Positions 35,930-47,910 of a stretch of 64,000 nucleotides of DNA are shown here, piece after piece (the first letter of the stretch is position 1; the number at the start of each line of letters is the position of its first letter). Source of the DNA: Rugalucina vietnamica (taxonomy: Eukaryota > Mollusca > Bivalvia > Lucinida > Lucinidae); the NCBI GenBank assembly GCA_964017185.1, contig OZ024871.1, positions 65,910,866 through 65,974,865 of the forward strand. Reading direction: 5' to 3'. The translations under genes were made by a program, and so were the position numbers. The notes under the pieces are model-generated. The model made no database searches. It saw nothing but the letters and a program-made list of their open reading frames with translations, and was not told where the DNA came from.

Positions 35930-36066
35930 CGGATGCTAAAGAGTACCAACAATCTGTGTGTTTGAATTAAAAATAAGAAAAACATTATGCTCATGACAAC
36001 CTAAATTTTATCACATTAAAGTGGAGAGTAAGTGGGTTTGCAAAACAGACATGCTATCCTGATGAA
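35930..36066 (-). repeat. F1-like remnant, counterpart of 5975-6092
   Basis: Contains GAGTACCAACAATCTGTG, AAAAATAAGAAAAA, AAAGTGGAGAGTAAGTGGG and TCCTGATGAA, a worn reversed F1. The flank TTTAATTATTGGTTTAAT downstream is shared with copy A. Confidence 0.5.
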
Positions 36067-36562
36067 CTCTACCATTACACAGTAACGTTTTTTCGGCAGC
36101 AAATAACATACTTTCTTTGACATTTAATTATTGGTTTAATCCAATCTGAATGTAGTTCAGCTAGAAGTGTCTCCGAACTAGAAGAGGCTTTATCAGTAGT
36201 ATCAGTGTCTCGGTGATGTAAAATTATTTCTTTGTGTTCCAGTTTTTTGAAACACCATTATGAGTAAATTAGATGGGCTTTGTATAGAAATGAAATATTG
36301 AACTCAAAGTGAGCGCAATATATTAATATGTTTCACTGTTTAGAGCTTATCTGTCATTTCGTTATTTCTGGAATGCTAATTTCACAACGACTAACTTAAA
36401 AATTACATTACACTGCTGCTATGTTTGAAGTTCTTTCTTTTTTCTTTCTTTTTTTCTGTCCCTTTTTTTTTTTTTTTTGGTTTGTTTGTTTGTTTGTTTG
36501 TTTGTTTTCCGCGTGCTTGTCAAAACAACCCAGACTTGATTGTATGGGATTTTAGTTGCTGA

Positions 36563-36788
36563 ATCAGGAAAACATGTCCATGAGAAATATACTCCCTCAT
36601 ACCCCACTTTTATACAGAAAAAATGGGATATACAGGGAATCCTTTTTTTTTTTTTGTTAGGTCCAAAACATACAACTAGGTTGTTGGTACTCGTTACTTA
36701 ACGTATACCCACGGTCAATGTTTTTTGGGGGTTTTTTTCACAGCAGAAAACAATCTTTGTATATTGAATGGGCAAGTTTTTCGTAATG
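36563..36788 (+). mobile_element. F1 hairpin element, degenerate
   Basis: ATCAGGAAAACATGTCC start and GGGCAAGTTTTTCGTAATG end. The centre of palindrome 2 is reduced to CTCGTTACTTAACGTATACC. Confidence 0.82.
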
Positions 36789-37488
36789 TTTCGTTCTGAT
36801 TTACCAGCACTGAGTATACATAATTATTTACGGTTTATAAATACATTTTGGAAAAAGGTGGCTACCTCGTTTTACAATATAATGTAGGTGTTCTAATGTT
36901 GCCTGATAGTTAATTTAGTTATTTTTCATTTTGGTCTCCTGGAGATGTGAATATTTTTATAGCATTTCCTTGTCATTTTCCTTTAATTTTACGTGTATGA
37001 CACATTTGTTGCTCATGTTGCGACTCGTTTGACGGCTAAAATGGATTGTGCATTGCATTTATTGAAGAAATCCCTTTGTTTAATGCACGTAAAACAATAA
37101 AAGTGCCATTCCGATAACATTAAGATACATTTGCTTAACCATTAAAGGAACATAAACCCGATTCAACACAATTCGGGTCACACAAACCAATAAGAAAGAG
37201 GAAAAAAGTTATCCTGGCGTATGGAAATTGCGCAACCAGAACGGAAGCCCCGCTCAAAACACCGAAGTGGGAAAACTAAACTGACAATCAGGCAGTAGTA
37301 CAAAGAGAACAATATCTGGAACCGAGTAAGTGGCAATGTCAAAGGTATCTAGTTGTAAGTAACTGTCAGTGGGACATGTTTTATCCATCAAATGAAAATA
37401 AAATGCGAAGCTTCCTTAACAGCACGAAAACTGGTACCCCGAAAGATTTGTTTGAAAAGCGTCATACCGAAAACGTTTGGCAGACTAG

Positions 37489-37753
37489 CATCAGGAAAAC
37501 ATGTCCGTGCAATGAATTCCCACTTAACCCACTTATACAATAACTTATGCAGGGGCATACCTGTTTTTCTTGTTATTGCTCCAAAGCATAGATTGTGGGT
37601 ACTCGTAAGAACCGCCCTGGCGAGGGGGTTCTAAAGTATACCCGCGACCTATGTTTTGAGCAAAAATAGTTTGTTTGTTTTTTCTGGTGAAATTTTCAAT
37701 TTTTACAGATGAAAACAAATTTCTGTATATTACATGGGAAAGTTTTCGTAATG
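37489..37753 (+). mobile_element. F1 hairpin element
   Basis: CATCAGGAAAACATGTCC to AAAGTTTTCGTAATG. Palindrome 2 centre is ACCGCCCTGGCGAGGGGG. Confidence 0.87.
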
Positions 37754-38357
37754 ATCACACACAGACACGACCTGTTATTCTCGCTGAGTATATTTTAAAA
37801 TTCTTTAAACGGTTTGAAATCACGTTTTTTACGTAATAAAGCCCCGACATAACTTGAGATGATATACATACTGACTAAAATCTGATACAATAAGAACAAA
37901 ACTAATTCTACTGAAACCAAAGTCTTCAATTATGCTTTTCAGTGTGTATTTTAGCCATATTTACACAAATAAAATGATTATAAGAAAATGTAGTTTACAC
38001 AGAAAATCAACAGAATTTCGTGTTATTACTATTTTTCTCACTGAAGACGCAGAAAATTATTTTACAAAATAGTACTATTTAATTTTACTTAAAAGTACTA
38101 TGACTGGCGTTCCATTGATATTTCGCTTTGAACAGTTACACTTATCAGCAGCTAGAAAAGTTTCATTGTGTAACAGAATATATAATACACTCCCCAAAGT
38201 AGGCGGTGTATAAAAAGTAAACATGTATAGTAGTACAATCTGGAATCTAACACGAACTATTTGTTATTCGTTGTACTTCAAAATTGAAAAAGTGGGATAA
38301 TGCAGGCCGCCAGTCCTACCAAGCGATCCCCGCGAGATCATCCACAACTAACAATCA

Positions 38358-38511
38358 GGGGCCAGTTGTTCAAAAATTTGTTAGCTTAACGCCATCGTTA
38401 AGACATCAACTCGTTTTAAATGCCGACTACATAAGCAAATACACTGTTATGTTTTGTTGATAAAATGTGAGAATCCTTTGCATTGCATCGTTAATTTTGA
38501 ACAACTGGCCC
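38358..38511. mobile_element. F3 short TIR element
   Basis: Perfect 17-bp TIR GGGCCAGTTGTTCAAAA (38359-38375 and 38495-38511), followed inside by GTTAGCTTAACG. Related copies at 38940-39243 and 40350-40606 share GAATCCTTTGCATTGCAAAG-type text. Confidence 0.8.
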
Positions 38512-38784
38512 GAGTAATATTGTCCTCTTATTTAAACTTGAGCTTTCATTCATAAGAATCATTCCGATCATGGGAATCCGTAATTAAGCTCATTGACGAT
38601 AAAATACCTGCTGTCATTTTCAGAAAAAAAAAAAAAAAAAAAGATCCGTATGTCTGGCCAGTGCCTTAAATTGTCGCTGCCTGTTTTGGTTTCAAATACA
38701 GCAATCCCACTATGAATAGGCTGTACTGGACCAAACTTGAAAACCCCCGGAGATAGAAATTTTATCCAAATAACTCAGCAATTG

Positions 38785-38868
38785 ATGGCATTGCGTTCCA
38801 ATCTCCTCAGGCTATCGACGATCCTGTTCAATTCAATTCCGGAAATTGCTATGACAATTGGTCATTAA
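38785..38868 (+). other. Conserved 27-codon small ORF in copy B
   Basis: Counterpart of 7594-7677, reading MALRSNLLRLSTILFNSIPE then IAMTIGH and a stop, with no indels relative to copy A. See the copy A entry for alternatives. Confidence 0.25.
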
Positions 38869-38939
38869 CCCATTTCTGACGAATGGACCTGCTTGTTACT
38901 ATCATATGGGTGATTCAACTTGTAATTTTATGGAAACTA

Positions 38940-39243
38940 GGAGTCAGTTGTTAAAAAAAGGTTCTCACATTTTTTCAACAAACCTTTGCAATGCAAAGGA
39001 TTCTCACATTTGTTCAACGAAATGCAAAGGGTTCTCACATTTTTCAACACAAAATAACTGTTACAGTGTCCTTTTTTTCAACAACAACAACAAAAAAAAA
39101 AAAAAATAAATAAATAAATAAATAAATAAAAAAATAAAAGATAAAAAATAAAATAAAAGTGCATTTGATTTTTAAGTCGATATATAGTAAACAAATTGAG
39201 GGCTCAACGATAGCGTTAAGCTAACTTTTGAACAACTGGGCTC
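38940..39243. mobile_element. F3 TIR element, diverged, with A/T-rich run
   Basis: Left GAGTCAGTTGTTAAAAA and right TTTTGAACAACTGGGCTC. GCAATGCAAAGGATTCTCAC-type text is repeated inside. A 60-bp A/AAAT run occupies 39091-39150. AGGAGT is present on both sides of the insertion. Confidence 0.65.
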
Positions 39244-39328
39244 AGGAGTTATTTTAAAATTTGATTTTTCCCGATGAAATTACTGTTTGCCTATGTTCCA
39301 CAAAGAGACCACCGCGCTTACATGTATT

Positions 39329-39596
39329 CATCAGGATAACATGTCCGTGCAGTGAATACCCCCCTGAACCCCACTTTTATATAGCAAAACTGGGGTATGC
39401 AGGGGTATACCTATTTTTCTTATTTTTGCTCCAAAACATAGATTGTGGGTACTCGTTAGAGGCGGTTCTGACGTGTACCCACAATCTATGTTTTGAGCAA
39501 AAATAAGAAAAATATCCAAAAATTTCCACTGAAAATTTTCATTTTTTTTACAACTGAAAAAATCTCTGTTTATTGCATGGGCAAGTTTTCGTAATG
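39329..39596 (+). mobile_element. F1 hairpin element
   Basis: CATCAGGATAACATGTCC to GGGCAAGTTTTCGTAATG. The GC centre is shortened to GTTAGAGGCGGTTCTGAC. Confidence 0.88.
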
Positions 39597-39740
39597 TTTA
39601 GATTAACCCTTTTTTGACGGATGGATTTTTCCCATCATTATCATTATCATTTGGGTGAGTCCACTCTCATTTTAAGGGACATCAGGAGTGATTTTGAATT
39701 TTTATCTCATTTTTTGATGAAATTTCTTTAAGAAAACAAA

Positions 39741-39805
39741 ATAGCCCCAGATGTGACGCCGCGTTCTGCGGTCTTCGCGTTTTGCGGCGTCACATCTGGG
39801 GCTAT
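39741..39805. repeat. 22-bp-arm perfect hairpin
   Basis: ATAGCCCCAGATGTGACGCC.. pairs perfectly with its mirror across a 21-nt loop. The equivalent site in copy A (about 7800-7855) keeps only traces (ATCCAGATG.., GTGACATCTTG..). Confidence 0.75.
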
Positions 39806-40349
39806 ACTGTTTGCCTATGTCCCATAAAAAGGACGCCATGCTTAAATGAGTTAAAGATAATTTCTTTTCGCTACCATGTTATGCCTTATTTACTGAACAA
39901 GTATGTCAGATATAGAAAATTCTGAGCGCCGAGAATAGACATGGGCCCGTTTTGTTATCAAACCCGTCTTGTTCTATATGGACAAAAATAAAAATAATGT
40001 CCCAGGCCTACAGACGCTTTTGTAAAATTACTTTAGCGAATGTCATCTCCTGTTCAAGATACTTATGGTACCAACATTGTTAATTGCGAGAAAAAGCAAA
40101 AATAAACCAAGTGGTAGGGATTATACGAAATAGATCTTTCATTGCCACGAAGTAATAATAGGACATTTCCATGCTTTCAACCACGTGCTGTTTTCGACAC
40201 AAATAGTCGGCATTTAGAAAGTAATAAAAAGATACACGGAAAGAAAATATTAATAACGTTTTTTTAAAGGATCAACCTTAAGGTGACGAAAGAGTTAAAC
40301 AATGGCGTTCATTAAGAATAAACGATAAATGGTCTATACATGTACATCA

Positions 40350-40606
40350 GGGTCCATTTGTTCAAAACTTCGTTAGCTTAACGCTATCGTTAAGACCGGA
40401 ACTCGTAAATGCCGACCGCATAAGCAATTATACTGTTATTTTTTGTTGATAAAATATGAGAATCCTTTGCAATTATGAAAATCCTTTGCATTGCAAAGGA
40501 TTCTCACACTTTTTCATCAATAAATAACAGTGTATTTGTGATATTCATGTTTGAAATCTTAACAAATCGTTAACTAACGATGTCGTTAATTTTGAACGCT
40601 GGGCCC
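40350..40606. mobile_element. F3 TIR element, longer copy
   Basis: GGGTCCATTTGTTCAAAA and TTTTGAACGCTGGGCCC ends, with a palindrome CCTTTGCATTGCAAAGG inside. It shares GCTTAACGCTATCGTTAAGA with the 38.4-kb copy. Confidence 0.72.
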
Positions 40607-41412
40607 AGGTCATTTATAATATTTAAGGTCTATGACCATCAAGGTTATAAACGTACGTGTACATCCTCTGATGCAAACTGTCCTTGGAATGTGAAATGTG
40701 TTGCTACTGTATTGCTACAATGTTTCTTTCATTTACTTAATAGAGAATCTTACACGATCTTACACGAAGCTTAGATTATTTATCTTTCACATGAAATGGC
40801 CATCAGAGTAAGATTTGTTTTATCCTATAACCTTAGAAAAGGATTTAACTGTCCCCAAATTCTCTTTAAAGAGAATATCATTCGATAAAAATTTACATTG
40901 TTTTACGTTGGTCGTCAACGATTTTAAGTAAAAGTGTCGATACAAGTGTGGTTATAACATTTATATAATGCGTTATTCACATCACAGGAAAACAGCGGCG
41001 TCATGTGACAAAATGGAATAGTTTGATTATTTGTTTGAGTTAAAGTTTAACGTCTCAGTGAACAGTTATGTTTATGTCGGGATGCTGCCTCCATTAGGAT
41101 ATCATAACACCCCCCCCCCCCCACACACACACACAAAACCCTATTGTTCGAGTAGTTTTCTCATTGCTAGACTCCTTTTTCCCAGTCATAGTAATTCTAG
41201 TTCTAGATAAATTTGTTGTCAACGACATTCCAAATACGAACTTAAAAAGAGCATTCCTTGTAATGATTTCAACAGGATCATGTGCTTCAGTTAGCTCTAA
41301 CAGGAAATATGTCGTTAACAATGTTTGCGTCTTAAAGAGGGTTTGATAAATAGATTGCAGGAATCATTTGTAACGAATGATTTTTTTCATGGTGTAAAAT
41401 TTTAGACACACA

Positions 41413-41570
41413 CACCGTTTTCCGGATGATTTATTTCGGCTCGTCTCGACGAGCCGAATATACGATAGGATTTTGGCTGGGAACCTACGAAAAATACCGA
41501 ACACTCCGCATGACTACACAGGTTGGTTTCCAATCTACACTAATTACTCATCCGGTAAGCCGAAAACATG
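41413..41570 (+). mobile_element. F5 short hairpin element
   Basis: Ends CACCGTTTTCCGGATGA and reverse complement CATGTTTTCGGCTTACCGGA. Close to the left end a perfect stem-loop lies at 41435-41458 (TTCGGCTCGT, loop CTCG, ACGAGCCGAA). The plan matches F1 and F2. Only one copy was seen, so membership of a family is inference. Confidence 0.5.
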
Positions 41571-42154
41571 TGATGTTTTAAACGTTAGCAGTGATTGGTT
41601 TAATGAAATCCAGCCAATCATCATTTTTCTTTTAAGCAAAGTTCGGATGTAGACCATTTTGCGTATGCTGATATCGGGGCCGTAAGGGTCGACTAATTAC
41701 CGAACAGGAAATCCAGAAAGCAGGTCATCTCTGCCTTTTTACATTTCGGTCTTACCAAGTCCACTCGGCCTTTTTTTCCTTTTTAATTCAATTTTATGTC
41801 CCTTTTAAGATAATTTCAGCTCATATAAGTGGGTGGTACGAAAACGGGAGGTCCACAAGAAATACCATCTGGCAAACCGCAAGCAGAAGGTCTCGCACCG
41901 TGATCAAAGGGACCCCACTTTCACTGACACAATTCACACCAAGTAAACCATGTACACGACTTCCATACATTGGACCGTGTCTGTTCGCCTCCGAAACACC
42001 TCTAATTTTTATAGCTATTTCATTGCAAGCAGTACTGTGGCCTTTGCCTACTTAATGACTGATTAGTGTGGGTCGGAAATCAACATATTTTTATCCCACT
42101 TGTCCATTATGTTTATGCACACAGAGCCGTTTCTAGCCTATAAAAGTGCAACGG

Positions 42155-42155
<1 letters not shown>

Positions 42156-42249
<94 letters not shown>
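42156..42249 (+). repeat. (CT)n(AC)n compound microsatellite
   Basis: About 35 CT units followed by about 12 AC units. The Ser-Leu / His-Thr frame across it is an artefact. Confidence 0.97.
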
Positions 42250-42310
42250 TTTACTTTACGACTTATTCTCATGAGATCAGTGTGAGAGTAATCTTGAGCT
42301 CATGCACATC

Positions 42311-42337
42311 AAAAAAAAAAAAAAAAAAAAAAAAAAA
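42311..42337 (+). repeat. Poly(A) tract
   Basis: Uninterrupted run of A. Confidence 0.9.
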
Positions 42338-43104
42338 GAAATTAAGAAATTTGTTTTCTGAGAAACAACTAGCATACAAGTTTATTTGTTTAAAAAATGA
42401 ATAGATTTCCAAAATGGTGTGGTCATAATACAAAATGCAAAACGAGCCGCTTCTAGCTTTTTTAAAAGCTATCCTTGTGTAAGGATATGGCCCATTTTAG
42501 TCGACCCTATTTCTTTGAATAAAAGCTACTAACTTCTTTTAATTTAATAATCAAAGCATTTAATAAAAACGTGACTATTTACACATTTTTGAGTTCCACG
42601 AACTACGGTTCACACTTAAGGAAACCCTTTCTTTAATTGCTTTTTGTCAAAGTCTTAGATAAAAGTCCTTCATTTTTTGGTGAATTACCTTAAATTGCGA
42701 TGCCATCCAAATCAAACTACAAAGAAGTACAAGACAACACCCAACAACGGATGAAAATTGACAAATGCATTTGCAAACTCATTTATTTTCAATAACCGCT
42801 AATTGTATGTCGATGTAAAAGGCTTTTAGAAAGATCAGTTAAAGTCGAGGTGGAAAAAACAGGGAATCCATATCTGTTTAGTGAAGCTTTTAAAGTTAGA
42901 ATCTTCGAAGAAATCACCCGTAATAGATAGTTTATAGGCTTGTCTGCTGTTTGATGCACCATGTTTCCAATGAAATTACAGTCTACTACAAGGCTGCAAA
43001 TACCATTTTCTTAAAACAAAAAAAACACGAATGTTTAAATGGTAAACATAATCATCAAGAAATGGTCGTTCCACGACGTTTGACTAGTATTGTAACCTAA
43101 AAAT

Positions 43105-43338
43105 GAGCCGCCTCGTGGGAAAACCAACAATGTGGTTTCCGAACAGGTCCGACACAAACCGGTCTGTACAAGCACAGAAAAGAGCTAGAAGCTTGAAGTT
43201 TTGGAGTTAAGTAGAGGAGGAATTGTACTATCCGAGTAGCGAAAACAAAGGCGCTGATCAGCTTCGCGGTTACCGCGAAGCTGATCTGCGTCTTTGTTTT
43301 CGCCTATGCAGATTGTTGGTTTTCCCATGAGGCGGCTC
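43105..43338 (-). mobile_element. F2 hairpin element, copy 3, TSD AAAT
   Basis: GAGCCGCCTCGTGGGAAAACC to GGTTTTCCCATGAGGCGGCTC, with AAAT on both sides (43101-43104 and 43339-43342). The palindrome lies near the right end, so the copy is reversed relative to copies 1 and 2. The centre is CGCGGTTACCGCG. Confidence 0.9.
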
Positions 43339-43446
43339 AAATGTTTGATTGTTTTTTACTTCTATTTGAAGTTCCCCAATGCCGGTAAATTATGGAGTTG
43401 AGGTGTGAAGTTCTTTCGAAAACATTCATCTTCCCTTCATACGATA

Positions 43447-43727
43447 CATTGAAGGGCAAGCAACATCCGTGAAATGTATACCCCCTCAAAATCCACTTTT
43501 ATGTAGAAAAAAATGGGGTTTACAGGGTTATAACTAAATTTCTTATTTTTGATTCAAAACATACATTGTGGGTACTCGTAAGAACCGCCTCGGCGAGGCG
43601 ATTCTAATGTGTACCCACAATGTATGCTTTGAGCGAAAATATAAAAAAATCTAATTTTTTCCAATGAAATTTTCATATTTTTCTTCTGAAAAAAAATCTC
43701 TGTATATTGCATGGGCAAGATTTTGAA
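43447..43727 (+). mobile_element. F1 hairpin element, worn ends
   Basis: ACATCCGTGAAATGTATACC, AACCGCCTCGGCGAGGCG and TGTATATTGCATGGGCAAG are all present. Both extreme TIRs are degraded. Confidence 0.8.
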
Positions 43728-43980
43728 AGAATCTTAATAGAAAATGTCTTATCAAAGATAACTATCTCATAGCCATCTAATAACGATGTATGATTATAAT
43801 CAGATGATAAAGCACATTTACATGGATAACAAGATGTTACCAGCAAAATCTTGCATGTAATCAATGAAAATATATGCAAGTCTAAATTAAAGAACCAAGA
43901 TGACTCCTTTGGTTTACTTTTTTTTTTGTAAAACTCGTCACAAAAATATACCTTGAACCTTGGCAAGAAGCATCGGGTAA

Positions 43981-44635
43981 TTGAGCTCTACAAACTATAT
44001 ATAAATCATGACCCTGTTTTACGGTAAGGTCAGCATAGTTCGCACATGCATTTAAATGAGGAAAATTGACAAATTGTCATTTGAAGGGAAAAATGGCAAA
44101 TGGACTAAAGATTTATGATTCTGAAAACAAAATGGACCCCAGCGGCTAGTGTGCCGCCACCCCGGGACAATGCACATGTATATTACCATAATATTCAACA
44201 AAATTCTTCTCTGAAATCGCTTGGCCAATCAAAGCCAAATTTGTTATGAAGCATCTATAGGAAGGGGGAGCCAAAGTGTACATAAATAATCCAGGTCACA
44301 TGACCACAATGGCCACCATGTCCATATATGATAAAAAAAAAAAAACTTCAAAAATCTTCTCCGGAACGGTGGACACATTTCGACTTAACTTGGCACGTGG
44401 CATCTGAATGGGGAAACCAGTAACAATGTTATTTGAAAGGAAAAATAAACTTTCAGGAAATGGGCAAATTGAAAGAATATCAATGATCTTGAAAATATTT
44501 TACACCAGTGGGTGCGTCTGTCCCCACCCTGGGGCTATATATTTGTTTATGCCGATCAAATTCAAACATGTTTATTTGTATATATATCAGATCTCAGGTG
44601 AGCGTTTACAGATCCATTGGTCCTCTGGTTCAAGT
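43981..44635 (-). repeat. Dispersed repeat, reversed partial copy of the 0-1.3 kb type
   Basis: Contains TATATAAATCATGACCCTG, GGTCACATGACCACAATGGC and GCTTGGCCAATCAAAGCC. It ends CAGGTGAGCGTTTACAGATC then TTGGTCCTCTGG, the same end as at 61.69 kb. Confidence 0.78.
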
Positions 44636-44639
44636 TTTG

Positions 44640-46250
44640 GAAATTACGCTACAAGGCTTCACTTAAGGTTACTGAGCCAAACGGTAATGACATTTTTTTC
44701 GCATTTTAATGTCTAGCCGACATATGCTGGTCAGCAATCGCCAATGAATAAACTGGGTACAAACGTTTTGGTTTTTAGAGCACGGATCACTGAGCTCGAA
44801 TCTGATTGGTCAAAACAGTTATGTTGGTGCCATGCACCTCATGAGAGATTCTGAAAGAGAAAAATTGATATTTTGACTGTAAAAGTATCCATGCATACAT
44901 GTACCTAAATAGGCAAGACAGGCAGACACAAACTTATCTTCAACTTGGTGTTGTGGTACCTGAATTTTTACAGATACTATCTGATAGATCAGAAACTTTT
45001 AAAAGGATATGTTCTCTAATTTACATGTTGTGGTGTATTTATAAAGCCAGGCGAGCCCCTGTGAAATCATGGTAACGGTATTTTTGGCCCTGTCTTGCAC
45101 AAACCTCTTGACACTCTCACGCATAGATATAATATATCAACTACAACCTTGTGATCAACTCAACCTTGTGTAACAAGGGGGTTGATCAGCTTGTGCATAT
45201 GTGTTTTTTGATCCTCGCCCTTGTTCATAGGGTCTATGATCCGTTCTGTTCACGTTGGGGTCCATACAGAGCTTTAACACTATTTTCTGCATTCTTGTTA
45301 TGCCGATCATTGTGTTAGTTATATAAAATAAACTCGCCAATATTGTCAACATGCCTCTAGCCTAGATTATCTTACATTTCGTTTCGGTAAGGTTAACTGA
45401 CTTGGGCCCGTGAGGATTTGGTACTGAGCTGTAAAAGCGAAAATTTCATATGCTAGATATGGCACTCTTATGCGAAATGTGGTACATGTAGATACCATTA
45501 AATGTATATGTTGTTTTACACCTTTTTTCATGATTGCTTCTGTTTGTATTGTCATTTACATGTATTATGATGTAATTTGTATATATGTATTTCATGTCTA
45601 TATGTTTATTGCCAATGTGTTTGTCCATTGTCATTGTTCATTGTTTAAATGTCATAATTATGTAACTCTCCTGTCAATGGAGGTAATAAAGAATACTTAC
45701 TTAGTACTTACTTCTAAAATTGCGCAGGTATAATCTTGAAAACCGACATTAATTTCTAGGGTACGGATACGCGTCACATGTCGCGTTCTTGAAAATCGCA
45801 ATGCATTTTATTTTTTTTTTGCAAAGACCCTACCTCTGTAAAATGATTCATTACTTTAGACGCATAATGCAGAATATTACATCCAAGATGTTGTGAACTG
45901 TGTCGATCTTCCGGCAATCAAATGCAGTGGGGACAAAGTTTATTTGACAACGTTCCGCTGTTAAACGTTTAAAATAAACCGTTGTTGCGTTACAAGATTG
46001 GCTCAGTATAAATTCAAACACCTAAATAGTTTTCTTCAGTAAATTCTTTTTTGACGAAGATCCATTTTAGTGCGTTCGCTTTGTTTGACATGGAATAATA
46101 TCATGTTTGTTGTAAATCGCGAAAACCGCTTAAGACTCTGGTTGTTATTGCCTTATCCAAGTAATTATACATGCAATGATCAACGATCGCTCCTTTACAA
46201 TCCATGCTTACAATATTTTGTCAGGCCACAAAGTATTTCTTAGTTGGTTT
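44640..46250. other. Mostly unassigned; possible retroposon 3' tail near 45.7 kb
   Basis: GGAGGTAATAAAGAATACTTACTTAGTACTTACTT at about 45678-45713 has a poly(A)-signal-like AATAAA followed by ACTTACTT repeats, as in 3' ends of some invertebrate LINEs. No reverse transcriptase was found upstream. Confidence 0.3.
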
Positions 46251-46254
46251 AAGT

Positions 46255-46440
46255 GCGAAAAAGTCAGTGTCAGATCCCCAAAGCAGTACCGTGTTGTGTC
46301 CTTGAGCAAGACACATTAACTCCCTACAGTACTGGTTAAACCCAGGAAGCGTTGGCTCCATCCCGATATGAGTGAAAAATTGTTGACTGGGACGTTAAGC
46401 CTCAATGCAAACAAAGAAAGAAAGAAAAAGCCAGTGCGTT
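46255..46440 (+). repeat. SINE body and tail
   Basis: Contains CCTTGAGCAAGACAC, CCGATATGAGTGAAAAATTG, GGGACGTTAAGC and (AAAG)n, the 3' half of a tRNA-derived SINE. The promoter head is missing here. Confidence 0.65.
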
Positions 46441-46552
46441 TTTTTTTTTGTTTTTTTTTTTTTTTTTTTTGCATTACTCTATAATAGTTTTAATTTGTTT
46501 TTATTTTAAGTTTCAAGTTTTCTTATACTTTCAACAAGATTTCAAAATATAC

Positions 46553-46630
46553 TGAGCCGCGGTAGTGTAATGGATAGCGTATTCGCTTAACAATCAAGAG
46601 GTTGCGGGTTCGAAACCCGGCTGGTACATA
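46553..46630 (+). repeat. tRNA-like Pol III promoter unit, SINE head rather than tRNA gene
   Basis: Box A-like GTAGTGTAATGGAT and a consensus box B GGTTCGAAACC are spaced as in a tRNA. The acceptor and anticodon stems do not pair properly, so a functional tRNA is unlikely. Confidence 0.6.
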
Positions 46631-46981
46631 TGCCTGTCATGTTGGTGACAAATGTTCATCCTGACGTAATAAAGGCAAACCGCCCATAGGGTGTAACATA
46701 GGGTTAAATTTGATTTACTTTGTGGTTTCATCGATAATTCCGCATAATTGTAGCCCAATCATCGTCAAATACGATCTGTGAAAATCAGCCACCAGACCCC
46801 TTTCGTTCATCAACAATTGCGGATAAACTGACGAAGGGGTCATTTTGAAAATGTCAGAAAGCAGCGATTGTGAAGAATTTCTTGCTTCTGCTACCCATCT
46901 TAATTTTTTAAGCACCAAACCACAGTAAAATGAATTTTCCAAAGCTGAGATACACAAAATTCAATGCGGCTAGGTTGCCAA

Positions 46982-47006
46982 CGAAAAAAAAAAAAAAAAA
47001 AAAAAC
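46982..47006 (+). repeat. Poly(A) tract
   Basis: Almost uninterrupted A run. Confidence 0.85.
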
Positions 47007-47399
47007 ATGTGATTGACATCTTGTGTGACGTCGACCACGTGACAAAGTGACGTTTAACGCATGAAAACAAGCAATTTACGGCTACCGAAAATCAATGGTG
47101 GTTTCCTGCGTTGTGTCGTAGGTTTAACATAGAAGTCGCCATAAACTTAACAGACGACCTTCCACCAACAATTGAAACTTGTGCAGTGTTTCGAAAAAAC
47201 TTGAGCCCGCGCCCGAGAGGCACAGAAAATGCATTTTTGTACCCTGATGCAAGTTCTCGCGCATGCGCACAAAAACTTCACATAAAGATTTTCGTCATTT
47301 TTATGCAGCTGATTGGGCACAAACGTTTTCAGATAATTGAACAATTTAAAAGCTAAGTGGAAAAAATAAAACGTGGAACTCTGTACATTATGTTGCAAT

Positions 47400-47905
47400 G
47401 ATGAATAAACAGTTTCTTTCTCATCGTTGATCCTTATAGATAGATAGGATGTTCAAAGGATGTAGGGCATAATGTTTTCAGTCAATAAATATTCTGGTTC
47501 CGTTTTAGACATACGACTTAATTTTCATTTATTCTAATTTTCGTTTCAAAAATTTTCGTTTCGCTTAAAATTGCAGTTTCAATATCAGGTTACTGTCCTC
47601 TTAATAATTCGTCACTGATACACGGTTACCATTTATTAGCAATAACTTTTTCGTAAAATAACAAACACACATAATAGACAAATGCTCATTAAAAAGTATG
47701 TTAGGCGCTTTGCATCAAGAATATTGTTTTTACATTTGAAATACTATATGCTATTTAAGCACATGCTGTTTTAAATGTCAATGGCAGATTCAGCAGGACG
47801 AAAATGTACATTTTTCTACATAAAAAGAAAATGCAAGAATACAAAAAGAAAGACTAATAGATGAATGGGAACTTAACAGATCAACTTATTGTTTCTTCCA
47901 AATCC
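47400..47905. other. Unassigned intronic sequence
   Basis: No feature recognised. Confidence 0.4.
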
Positions 47906-47910
47906 TTAAA

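Larger units (their letters stand above)
29860..43050 (+). repeat. Copy B of the segmental duplication, inside receptor intron 1
   Basis: Collinear with 1.9-16 kb. It has F1 insertions at 32278, 32533, 36563, 37489 and 39329 that copy A lacks, so those insertions probably followed the duplication. It appears to lack the LINE remnant, the mariner-like element and the inverted repeat found in copy A. Confidence 0.8.

Noticed and set aside
42100-42285. Ser-Leu / His-Thr repeat protein
   Set aside because: It is the translation of a (CT)n(AC)n microsatellite.
46553-46630. tRNA gene
   Set aside because: Boxes A and B are present, but acceptor and anticodon stems mispair. SINE-type sequence lies close by, so it is treated as a SINE head.
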